64,000 nt of DNA from Kalmusia sp. IMI 367209. Taxonomy: Eukaryota; Ascomycota; Dothideomycetes; Pleosporales; Didymosphaeriaceae. Location of the stretch: assembly GCA_027946365.1 (NCBI GenBank), contig JAPEUQ010000007.1:1116001-1180000 (forward strand), in the 5' to 3' direction. Both the position numbers and the translations under genes were made by a program. Below the pieces are notes generated by a model. It searched no databases. It worked only from the letters and a program-made list of their open reading frames with translations, and was not told the DNA's origin. Shown here one piece after another: positions 23,976 through 37,731 of this stretch (its first letter is position 1; the number at the start of each line of letters is the position of its first letter).

Positions 23976-25124
23976 ATGTTGCGAACGGGCGCGTCGCGTC
24001 TTGCGCTGAGAGCGATCCCAACACCAGCAGTTCGCACAGCTTCGAGCTTCCGCGTCGCACCCCTAGTAGCGAAATGGGCAACGCAGTTCAGCTCTGTAGC
24101 CTCGAAGCGTCCACAAATAAACCAATTGGCAAAGTTGAAGCCCATCCAAGCAGCCGTGCTCCGCCGCGCATTGTCTGAGGACAGAAAACAAGCCGAGAGC
24201 CGATATGCCAAAGAAAAGATCAAGCCTACACCGGAGACAGTGTCAGCTACCTCTAGTATCCACCCCTTTGTTGGAGAAGTTGGTGGAGAACCTCCACATC
24301 AGGAGGTGGACATGGGCGCAGGCATTAGACACGATTTTGTAAGTCAACAACCTCAGACTAACCAACGTATAGTAACATGCCCAGAGTACCATCAAGGAAA
24401 CGTTTAGCCTCGACGAGGTCCCGCGACAAGCATACTACATCGGACTCGCTGGTGTGTTGCCATACCTTGCAACATCTCTTTCTACCGTCGCCTGTGCATA
24501 CGAGATAAATCATGCGGTAGCTGGCTACGGGTATGTCATATCATCCCAGACCGCGACCGCTCTTCTCCACATACTTGAGCCATTACAGGTTGGATATGGT
24601 GCTGTGGTAAGTAAAGACACGACTTACCTTTTACACGCAGCTAAAGTATTCAGATCCTGTCCTTCCTCGGCGCAATCCATTGGGGCCTGGAGTTTGCTGG
24701 GTACGGTGGTCACCATGGCTATAACCGCTATTCAATTGGAGTTGTAGCACCGGCGATAGCGTGGCCAACCGTATTGATGCCTGTGGAATATGCACTAATT
24801 ACCCAGTTCATGGCCTTTACCTTGCTGTATTACGTCGATACTCGCGCTACTTATCGGGGCTGGACACCCTCGTGGTACGCCGTGTACCGCTTTGTCTTGA
24901 CATTCATTGTGGGTGCCAGTATCGTCGTCAGTCTGATTGGGCGTGGAGAGGTTGCGGACCAAGTCAAGAAGATTCCAGGTGCGGTCGATCGGATGAAGGC
25001 ACTCGGGTCCGATGCGCAAGAGAATCTTGCCAAGCAAGAGGAAGGCATCCGCGCCCAGCAAGAACTAGAAGAAGGGAATGGTAGTGATCAGAAAAAGGGA
25101 GATGACTCTGAAGAAAGCGACTAA
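23976..25124 (+). CDS. Mitochondrial DUF3429 (TMEM69-like) membrane protein
   Basis: Exons 23976-24338, 24385-24606 and 24654-25124 encode 351 residues; the introns are GT-AG and in phase. I chose the ATG at 23976 because it opens an Arg/Ser/Ala-rich, acid-free mitochondrial presequence (MLRTGASRLALRAIPTPAVR). The DUF3429 core follows from about residue 122: several hydrophobic helices including GLAGVLPYLATSLSTVA, then FLGAIHWGLEFAGYGGHHGYNRYSIGVV, then VYRFVLTFIVGASIVVSLIG. The hydrophilic, acidic C-tail (QKKGDDSEESD) is typical of fungal members. Human TMEM69 is the closest named relative; the molecular role of the family is not settled. The transposon's right end is about 150 bases upstream, within its likely promoter or 5' UTR. 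Confidence 0.85.
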
Positions 25125-27751
<2,627 letters not shown>

Positions 27752-29860
27752 TATACCGCATAATCAACGTTTGCTATACCCTCAAATGGCTTCTTGCGTC
27801 TTCGCCCTGCCACTTGTTTCCCTTCCTAGTATCCCGAAAGCACAATGGTATCCCGAGATTCCCCTCTCACTGAAAGAAAAGCCCTTTCAATACCTTTATA
27901 TGACGTGATCAGGAAGTTACATTGTTCCCCGCTACGAGGGATAGGCAGCATTTGTACGGTGCCGAGAGAGCCAACGTTCTATGCGAGCTGGCTATGGTGT
28001 GCTCGGTCGCAGCTGACCTGCCATCCTGTTCGCGTCCAGGTAATAATTTCTCTAATATAGCCGTGGTCAAGTCTTCACAACCCTGATGACCGCTTCCTAG
28101 TGCGGGGCTAGGGTAATCCCATCCAGTGCCATGAAGAACAATCTAATGACCTTTTCGGGTAGGTATCCTTGCCATCTTATGATATCTCTTTCTTAGGCTG
28201 AAGTTTCGGTCCGCTTTACGAGTTCCCCGAAGAGACGCGTGTCGAAATCGATGGTAGAGAACGGGTAGATGCAAGAGGCCTAAGGGGTTAGGCAAGGGGA
28301 GCCCTGGAAGTAGCCACCACCCTCCTTTGAACCACACCATTGTTGTTGCGACATCTAAGGAGAACCGATTGCCCGTTGAGAAGGTTGCCCCGTAAGCGGT
28401 CATGGTTCCAAGCAACCACACCATCCCCGGCTGTTCTCTGTGACGAATTGGAAATGTTCGCGCTTTTCCGTCTCTGAGCACACTCACCTCACTTAACCTT
28501 TTTATCGGGTCAGCTCATCAGGGCGCATTGTTGACAGAGGGCATACGGATGCTTGTGCATGACACTGCTAAGGTGCACCAAGTGTTAAGTATGCTTTCAA
28601 TAGGCCTGTGGCGCTCGTGCTAACCGTCTCTACGCGAGTGTCGACTACCACGATAGGCTACCGTAGGGCTAGGCAATTGCAGTTGAGCTTAATCAAAAGC
28701 AATGGAGCTTGGGCGGTCCTGCATCTTGCCCTGCGCATGCACATGCCGTCTTGCTATTGAATCCACCTGCCCACGAGGCCCATATGAGATTCCCGATGAA
28801 GCGCAGTCGATTATATATATCCCGACATTAAGCGAACGCAAGCGGACAAGTCTGTAAGTAGAGTATGCCGGAGCTGTAGGAGAGGTGCCTCGGAGCCGCA
28901 GAAACGGCTATGCATGCACCATTCACCTTCTGAACCGACCAACAATGCACGGAGAAGCATGTCATGTTGCGCATCCGAGCCCGTCCCACTCGGCATATGC
29001 CATTTGTGGACTCATGTGGCGTAACGTGCTGATTTGCAGATGCTGTTGTGGCCTCCCGAGCCGGCCGCGGGACGGGATCTTGTTCGGGATAAGCAGATAG
29101 TCGCCCTCATGTTTCAGAAAAGCTGGCGCTGATGTGATTCGAGCATGACCTTTGATCGTAATGGGTGGGATTAGCAACCATCTTAAGAAGCGTTCCCACT
29201 GAGCGAGTCAAGGCCCAGGAACCCCGGTCATGAGCCTCATCATAACGGCGGCCCATCCCACGCGCGTTCTCTTGCATCCAACGTGCAACCATGGCCGCAG
29301 ATCCGCCCGCCTTGTGAGGCGTGTGCTATAGGCTTGTTGGGGAGCTAGTACCGAGGCGAGCATCTTGCACCATCCGCTTCCTTCGCACCGCTCTCCGCGA
29401 CCACTGGAACCCTGCCCTGACCGTTACTTCACCCTCTTATCTTACACGCAAGCACCTTAGTGGAGAACTCCTTGTACTATTCGATCTTGTCATTCCAGCA
29501 CCCAGCACGACGCCAAAAGCAGAAGGATTCTACCCGGTTTCCAGGCTTGACCAGTCGGACTGCCGCCTCCGCAATCATCATGGCTAAGTAACTGTCTGCG
29601 TCGTGACAGGACTACCTTTATAGGGGTCTAATAATACGGTCCAACTAGCATTGCGACAGCGTTTCGCTCCGAAATGTTAGCTTTTCTGCCGTGACGGCGG
29701 AGCTATATTATGAGCCCACGCACATCTATGTTCATCAATCCGACCGTTCCAAAGACAACACCTTCTAGCACAAGTCAGACCTAGTCACCGTATCCTCCTG
29801 CCTTCTTCACTACTAAGACGAACGCTACTCATCATCCTCCACACAACGTTCCTCTCCGGC
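27752..29860. other. Gene-poor stretch
   Basis: After the glycerol kinase 3' UTR no convincing gene is seen on either strand. Short frames such as that at 28143-28487 (-) look like chance. GC content is moderate and CpG steps are common, so this is not strongly RIP-mutated. Confidence 0.45.
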
Positions 29861-30123
29861 ATGTGTGACTATACGCAAGTACACTACAAGTGCTCCCATC
29901 TTCGCTATACCGTTCGCGCTTGGTGTACCAAATATCAAGAGACGCAAAAGAGATGCCAGCCCAATGTTGTTGCCGTGTAGGTTGCCATCTATACTATTCG
30001 TAACAAAGTCTCTGACAAAGCCATAGAGAGTATAGACTCGACGAGAATTGTGGTTCGTTTTCTCTCTCTATTAGTCTCCCCCCTCCCTCTCTCAATGCCA
30101 TTCCCCTATGTCACGGTGTCTGA
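29861..30123 (+). CDS. Small Cys-rich conserved hypothetical protein
   Basis: Two exons, 29861-29976 and 30027-30123, with a 50-base GT-AG intron, give about 70 residues. The N-terminus, MCDYTQVHYKCSHLRYTVRA, reads on through AWCTKYQETQKRC and, across the splice, NVVAVEYRLDENCG. The seamless VVA-VEYRLDE junction supports the intron, since without it the frame stops at once at 29978. I recall proteins of this pattern (CxH...WC...RC...CG) as small uncharacterised ascomycete proteins; paired Cys/His suggest metal binding. The C-terminal part after CG is low in complexity and could be wrong, with a further intron toward 30440-30700, where a His/Asp-rich frame (PLPTHDDHHHRK) is open. No signal peptide. 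Function unknown. Confidence 0.55.
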
Positions 30124-33100
30124 CCCATTGAAGGCGATTGTAAGGGCTCTGCGGGCAGAGTTCGATGACTTGAACATCTCTTCGAATTGTCTTTCTATAC
30201 CCACGATTGTATTTTCAGCAAGGCGCACTGGATATGGCACGGCAGGAATGAGCACAATACCCCTCTGGCAAAAGGTTTCTTTTCCTGGTTCACATAGTCA
30301 AATGTACCACAATGTTTCGTCGTCGTTTCGGACTTACTTTTTGCGTTCTGCATCATGCATGCCCCCATCTTCGTAGCCGACGTGCGTTGCCGTTGACGCC
30401 ATCATCATCGCTAACGTGCGGCGCTGTCTTGTCACTGGTCAATGCATCTGCGTCTGCATGGTTCCTGCAGCATTGGGTACAACCTCATCTTTCGGCCTCT
30501 CCCAACGCACGACGACCACCATCACAGAAAGGCGGTCACGCCGGATGCCACGCGATCGAGCCGAGATAGCAACCAAGAAATTGACGTCGTACGTCTGCGA
30601 GGACGGGTCCATCCTCGTAGCATCGTGACACCACGACCGCACGTCACCGGATACACGTCGCGTTCTACAGCGATCGGTTTCCACGCTACGGCCTCAACTC
30701 CGGACACGAACTCTATGTACAACAGTCGCGGTCCAGAATGTCCCAATCGGAGCGCAAACCTATGGGTACCTTGCCGCAGACTGTTACGGTTCTCTGCTGC
30801 GTTCGTGGGAACTCACCTTCCACCATGACTCCCAACGGAATGTCGTCCTCCGCTTTGTGCATAGCCAGGCAGTATCGAGCTGCAGACTAGTGGAAAATCT
30901 CAGCGGCATGATATCATCCCCAGAGAATGATTTCGCCGTCTAACGCATTTGAGAGCGGCCGCATAGGCGACGGATCACGTTACACAGGCTTGGAGATGGG
31001 TAATATCAGGCCGCGCTTAAGGGTCACGCAATCATGCAAATTCCTATATTCGCACCTGCTCGCCAACCAGAGTCGCTGACGGCCACGAAATTTTCCATGC
31101 ACGCGGAATTTCCAGGCACACGGCCAATAGGAGATGCCCCTGAAGCCTGGCCCGGGACGCCCTATATCCCGGCTCACCGCATCGTTGGTGTTTGGTATCA
31201 AGCCATGTCGGACGGCAGGGCACAGGATCTAGCGACAATGTCGCTCCGCTCGGCCTCTTGCTCTCATGACTGTGCTTGTCGCGTATGATCACATGTGGAA
31301 ATGTACTGCGCCGATAGCGATGCAGTGTTCCTTCAATTAGCAACTGCACGGCCACAAAGTGGAGACCATTCACGTCAGACTTTGGCCCCCTTCGAGGCTC
31401 AAGCCAATGCGTGGCTCCGTCTTGCATGCAGCTTCTTCACCGTTCAAGGCCTAAAATCCACGAGCGGAGATCTGAATCCTACGCCAGCGACTCATGGTAT
31501 CGCTACCATGCCCACCAGAATGCTTTAAGCTTTGGAAATTTTCTGGAACTTCTACATGCATGGGTGTCGAAGTTCCGACGGCTACCGACCCCACTCATCT
31601 AACGCAAAAAGTCGTAGTCGCAGCTTGACCACGTTGTAGGATTCGTTTCCATTTGCTGGTGGATGGACATTGGCGAGACTTGGAACAAAGTGCACAAGCG
31701 ATACAGCACTACGGAGCTTTGGTCTGTATGAAGATATGGCCGGTCACGCGGGGTCGTTAGCTTCCAGGGAGCGTTGTGAGTCGTTCCTGTCTGGTGGTTC
31801 GGCAGGTGAAAATTGCCGGAATCCTGAGACTCCTCTCTGACCCACTTTCGACCACTGCATGTCACCACCAGCACCAGCTGACCGTTGACGTCCACTCCTT
31901 GCAACCCGCCGAGCGGAGGTTAAACTATCTGCAGGCAGATCACACCGCTCACTTCGGGAAGCGTTTTAGAAACAACATCTAGATATGCAGGCGAGGAAGT
32001 TCAAACATCCGTGCGTCCAGTACAACAAGTTTCCTTGATTCCATGAAGACCTATCCAACGTTCCTGCAACATGTTCCCTGCTGGAAGCATATGCTCGGAC
32101 GCCAGATGAGAGCCCCACCTGCAAGCATACGCAAGACAAGAGAGAGTTTTCAGCGGGTGTATTGATCGCCGAAAGATCCGGGGACTAGTCTTGTTATCGA
32201 GCCACACCATACCAAGAAGAAGACTCCTTTTATCCGCACAACGTCAGCTCTGAGAGCGCTTTGTCTAGTACCCTGTCTTCTAGGCACTACCAAACTCTAC
32301 AAAGCTAGGATGCAATTATAGCGCATACGTTCGGTGCGTCAAATACTGGCTGCGTAGTCAAGGAGACTTACGAATCCATTACTCAGCCCTTCCCGAGCCA
32401 AGGTCCAAGACATCTGTCTCGCTCTTCTATTTTATCCAGTCGCTTTTGAAACAGTGACAAGGCTTAGGTTGTACCTGGTCATTGCAGAAAGAGCGGCGCT
32501 CGACTTCTATTGGGTTTCCGATACGGGTACGTCCTCTCTTGGGTCTTTCAATCGCGCCTACCGCAGTGCCATGTCAAGACGATGCCCAGGATAACCCAGA
32601 GTCCGATATCTCCCAGCTTCACTTGCAAGGATCAATTGACCCTAACTGCTACCAGGGTCTAAGCGAGCGACGCAGATCTAACGATCCACTTATGTTTGAA
32701 GAGGCGTGTTGTCCAAACCGGCCTCAAATCCCTTTTGTGCATTCGTGCAACCACCTGCTTGATGCTACTGCTCGATTACGCCGGTACTTTTCATCTCGCA
32801 TGCATCGCCACCTCGGTAGAATTGGCGCTAACATACCCTAGCTTGGTCTTTACCCGGCCGTAATGTCGGTTGACGAATACGCAAAATGGTGGGCTTGCAT
32901 TAGCGGACACCATTTTGGCCGCAGCTGGGCAGGAAGAAGTCGTCTGTCTGGATGGCGTTGGATCCATCCTTTAAGGGTTACGGGTCGGCCCGGGCTGTCA
33001 CCAATCATCGGCCCGATTGTTGGACGTCCTGAGAGGCAGTTGCTTGTCCATCCTCAACTTCACATCGGACTTGAATCTTTGCTTACTACAGTATAACAAC

Positions 33101-34542
33101 AGGGTCTATGTTTCTATGCTGTCACTATCGAGTGTTTCTATTTGCTCTGCACCCAGAGAGTTTTCAAACGAGTTTTTCGAAGAAACGAGATCAAAGTTTA
33201 AATTGGAAACATGATCCACTTGACCATGTGCTGACAGTTCATTCAGTAGGTCAATGACGAGAGTTCGACCGAAAACGCGATCTTTCGTGATTACTTCATG
33301 AAAATTCCGAGCACAAACTTGATCACAAGACCTCGCGCATCAAGAAAGGCGGAGATGACTCCGGCACGCCTCATGAAACATACCGAAGGTTCAGCGGCCT
33401 GCACTTATTGCCATGTGCCGCCTAGTCCCACGGCTTCACACATCTTCAGTTGACATGCAAATCCCTGATCCTTAAAGTTTGGGAACAACGAGGTACGTTT
33501 ACCGGAGCAGACTTCTTGAACGACATCCGAAGCCCAATATCGGCCCTTCTCGACGTCAAACCCTCCAGGCGCTTCCTTGCGTAGATCAATCCACACAAAG
33601 CATGCGCCTAGGTTCCCGAAACTCTACGGCTACCTCTGAATGGTGTTGAGATGCAAGAGTGGCGAGATTTGGACCTGCATCAACTACTAATGCCTCGGCG
33701 ATCCCCTAGTGAATGTCACGCAGTAGTATACCCCTCATTCTCCTGCATTGATCGGCCGGAGACTGGTAGGTTTTAGAGAGAGAGATTTGTTACGCGCAGG
33801 GCCGAGTACCTGGAAGCGTCGGCCGGTTGCTGCTGATGTTGAGAATACGGGCTTTCGGTATCAATCCCCCGAGAGAACCTGGCAACATAGTGCGAGATGT
33901 CATGTTTCACGGTGAATCGGGCGATCTGAGGGCCGGGCGGTTGGCTCATGTGCAGGGAACAGGCAATTGTCTTTGTGTGTGCAATGAGGGATGGAGGGTG
34001 TAAGCTGCGTGGGCTCGCTGGTCCACATGGCAGAAATCTCTTCGGGTGCACAGAGGACTTTGAGATTCGCGGTGCAGAAACATAAGCTTGCAACTATATT
34101 AAAGAAAAAAGGGTGTGGTAGCACGTAAGGTTGAGTTGAGACGAGAGCGACCTTCGTGAGGTTCAAGTCTCGTCGCGCCTACCGCGATATACAAGCAGTG
34201 TCGATGACGATGTCGACGCTACTGAACCAAGGACATCGTTTCTGCTCATAGATCTGGCGTATCTGGATCTGCGTCGTGGTTTTCATACTCGAGCAAGTGA
34301 CCGATCGTCCATGTATGATAGGATAAGAAGATTTGACAATTTTCATCCGTCTAGTCCGTATAGACTGAAACTTAAAGTTAGTGGTCCCGAAGTGGCTGCT
34401 AAAGTCATTAAACAGATGCTACGGGCCGAAATGAAAGTTAAGTGATGGTAGTCGTGCGCGCGACAAGCGACTAAGGATTCCTTCCATGTTCGGGAAGTGG
34501 ACCTCGGGACCGACGTGCACCCTCCCAAACCTTTTGGACAAA
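30124..34542. other. Gene-poor stretch
   Basis: No complete gene is recognised in about 4.4 kb. Two places look faintly coding: 30442-30828 (+), a His-rich frame perhaps linked to the gene at 29861, and 33405-33596 (-), described separately. The final few hundred bases are the promoter of the Erg27-like gene. Confidence 0.4.
33405..33596 (-). other. Possible gene remnant or terminal exon
   Basis: The frame reads FVWIDLRKEAPGGFDVEKGR and then YWASDVVQEVCSGKRTSLFP, ending GLGGTWQ and stop at 33405. It has a natural amino-acid mix and codon choice, unlike the chance frames around it, but there is no good start and no upstream exon I can join to it. It may be the last exon of a degraded gene. 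No family recognised. Confidence 0.25.
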
Positions 34543-35911
34543 ATGTCAGACGCCTACCAACCAGACAATGGCTTCTATGTCCTTGTCACAGGCGCAAACA
34601 GGTAAGAACCCTTCACCTTGAGTAGCAAAACCTAATTGACAAATCTACAGCGGCCTCGGTCTCGGAATCGGCACCCGCCTCATCGACGAATTTCTCCACA
34701 CGCGCCCCCAAACCGAGTCCCTCGTCCTCATAATCACAACGCGCGACCAGCGCAAGGGCGACGCGACAATCGAGGTGCTGGAACAGCATCTGCGCAAAGT
34801 ATGTCGCAGGGCAGAGAAGACGTTGCCGGGCATCTCGCAGGTGCTGCAGCGACGCGTGTTCCTCAGGCAAGAGAGACTTGATCTGCTCAGCTTGGTGTCG
34901 GTGCAGAAGCTGAGCAAGAAGCTGCGCAAGACGACGCCGAAGCTAGATGTCGTCATATGCAATGCGGGCATCGGCGGCTGGACAGGCATAAATTGGCCCT
35001 TGGCCTTTGCGACCATCCTCAGGCGCTGGAAGACGAGTACGACGTGGCCCAAGTTCAAGCTCGCCGGTGTGGGATGGACTACGAGGCCGCAGCTTCCGCC
35101 TGCTGAGGGAGGCGAGGAAGCCAAAGAGCCGCCGTTGGGCGAGGTCTTCTGCGCCAACTTCTTCGGGCATTACCTCTTGGGCCATTACATCGCGCCACTG
35201 CTTGCGAAGCACGCCGAGGCGGAACACACACTAGGCAGACTGATCTGGACAAGCAGTCTCGAGGCGTACGAGCATTCGTTTGACATGCAGGATATACAGT
35301 GCATGGCAGGAGATCAGGCATACGAATCCTCGAAGCGAATGACGGATCTCATGTCCATCACGTCGATCATCCCGTCTACCGAACGCTACGTCAACAGATA
35401 TCTCGAGTATGAGCATCCTTCCGAGAAGACGACCAAGCCCCGCATATACCTGTCGCACCCCGGCATCACGCACACACCCATCATGCCACTCGTGTGGATT
35501 CTAGACTATGCTTGGAGGCTGGTGTGTTACATCAGTCGCTGGCTCGGCAGTCAGTGGCACGTCGTTTCCGTCGATAAGGGCGCTACGGCCGCAGTCTGGC
35601 TGGCATTGGCTGAGCAGAGCTCGTTGGACGCCATGGAAGAGAGGGAGGGAGTAGGCAAGTGGGGTAGTGCGTGCGACGTGTGGGGCAATGAGCGGGTAGA
35701 AAGGACAGAGATCGAGGGCTGGGGTTGGGGCGGGAGAATCGGAGAGAAGTCTAGGAAGTACGGGAGGAGCCCGTACGCGAAGGCTCTGACTGAGGAAGAT
35801 AAGGCTCGGTTTCTGCGGGAAGGCGAGCAGTGCTGGGAGGCAATGGAGCAGTTGAGAGTTGATTGGGAGAACAGGCTCGAGGAAGCGGGCGTGGGGGTCA
35901 GCATGGATTAG
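34543..35911 (+). CDS. 3-ketosteroid reductase-like SDR (Erg27 type)
   Basis: Exons 34543-34601 and 34651-35911 encode 439 residues. The intron splits the cofactor motif: TGANS joins GLGLGIG to form TGANSGLGLGIG, the NADP(H) loop of the short-chain dehydrogenase fold. NAGIGGW (central strand) and the catalytic YESSK follow, with Ser upstream in WTSSLEAYEHS. Erg27 reduces the 3-keto group left by C4 demethylation in ergosterol synthesis, working with Erg25, Erg26 and Erg28 at the ER. The hydrophobic stretch MPLVWILDYAWRLVCYI could anchor the protein. The long middle insert and C-tail match fungal Erg27 rather than bacterial SDRs. Substrate is inferred from overall resemblance; another sterol or lipid ketone is possible. 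Confidence 0.85.
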
Positions 35912-37731
35912 CACGACTGTGTACTGGAGACTGATGGCTCCAGTGAAGTTTCGTTCTACGCGTAGCATTTGAAACCCGGGAACTGTTGTGGTACGTCGAG
36001 ACCCGGCGTCTGGGTATGCGGTGCAATCGAGTCCGCGGTTACAGATTTAATACTTGTAATACTATCTACACCGCTCCTGTCCCTTGCGGCTGGGGAAGGT
36101 TTCAACGCTTGAAGTGGGTCGTTACGTCAAGTACGATACGCCGTGTCGGTCATGGGGAAAGGTGATGTAAAGGTAACGATGGCTATGTACCTTTGTGCTA
36201 GGTGGTACTGGACTCGACCCCGCCTTGTGTTTCCCTCCTTTGCGTGAAGTCGGCTGGTGGAACGTAGGGGTTCTTATCGAAGGTTCTGGGGCCGTGAGGC
36301 TAGATTGATGTCAACCTGCCTACGGTCCACGTGTACATCACATGCTTCTCATCTGTCTAGCGAATGGGCAGTATTACCACAAGATCAGCTCTGGTAAAGC
36401 AAGTATCTGTGGTACACTGGCGAGATCAAGATATTCTAGGCTTCAAGCCCGGCACCGAATTACACGTATATGCTCGGACTGATGCCAGCGATACTTCCGC
36501 CTTCATAGCATGACGAAAAACTTTCGTTGGGCTGGCGACCCGAACGCCTCGAATACGGTTGGGCTCTAATAAGGAGACATTTGAGTTTATAAGGACCCTC
36601 TTCTAGGCGGAACAGTGAACTACTAGGTCGACGATCGACCCTAGCTAACCTCGAAGGGAGCGGCGCGAATGAAACGGCGTGTCGGGCCGCAGGCACCAAG
36701 TGCAAACGGCACGTAGCCCAACGTCTCCTCCTCCCCGCGCCCCAATGCCAGCTTTCTCAGATGACAAGATATACAATCGAGAGTCGACGCGCACTCAGGG
36801 GCTGCCGTCGTCTCTCCCCATCCTCACGAAGCCCCGAGGTCAAGCGTGACAAGAGGTGATGAGCACATGCGGCCAGGGGTGTGCTGCACAAACCCCGGGC
36901 ATTCACGCCGCCGGGTCCAATAGCGTCTGCCGCTTCCACCAAAAGGGCAGCGGGCCCTGAGGAACCGGTCCCGCGGGTTCGCGGATGCTCTTCGCGTCCC
37001 CGCTAGCTGCATGCAGCGCCCAAAAAGATGCACCGTGGTCAGCGTGCGGCCTGAGTGTGCCTGCGCGCCCCCAGGATTTTCGCATGCAGCTGCGATACTT
37101 GCCCTCCACTCTGCCTGCGTGCTGCGACCATCTCGTCTTGGAGAAGAGGTGGGATTGTACTGTTGTCTTCTTTGGCGAGGAACTGTTGGCCGCTGCTGCC
37201 GCTGTCGCCATCACTGCAGCGACCTGGAATGACGACCTGTTTGGCCTTTGAACAGAAGAGTGCAGTGCTGCCCATCCTTCTCCTTCACCCTCGCCCTCAC
37301 TCTCAATGCGCATGCGGCGTACGGCGCGATATGGAACCGAAGGACGACCCTTTGTCCAGTGACTTCCCACCTCACTTCGCACGCGACCTCAACAGAGACA
37401 TCGAACCCACGGCGGACCGCCCTTGAGAGACCCGTCACTTGCCATCCACGACGCACGTCTTCGCGCGCTCACGCGTCGATCCGTTGACTTGCCATCTACT
37501 TGACCTTTCTCTCCGCCTCGCAAGCAGGCGCATATACCTTTACCTGCGTATCGCGCTCTTCTCGAGCACACCGACCACGCCGATCAACGCAGCAGACGTT
37601 GGGTCTTACTATTTCAAGACAGATCCATTGTTCGACCCATATCACCCTCTTGCAAGACAGACATATAAGCCAGTCTCATATTGGCTGCGTACAATACCCA
37701 AGCACCGCCCCAAGACATCCCTTTGGGCAAT
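35912..37731. other. Long intergenic region
   Basis: 1.8 kb without a supportable gene. Overlapping frames at 36903-37456 on both strands are GC-rich shadows of each other with no recognisable product. The right part, from about 37400, is likely the promoter and 5' leader of the coiled-coil gene at 37732. Confidence 0.45.

Noticed and set aside
34155..34185. GGTTCAAGTCTCG resembling a tRNA T-arm
   Set aside because: The flanking bases do not form a 5-bp T stem and no D arm or acceptor stem is found upstream.
36903..37456. Overlapping GC-rich frames on both strands before the coiled-coil gene
   Set aside because: Low-complexity, mutually shadowing frames with no splice-supported model.
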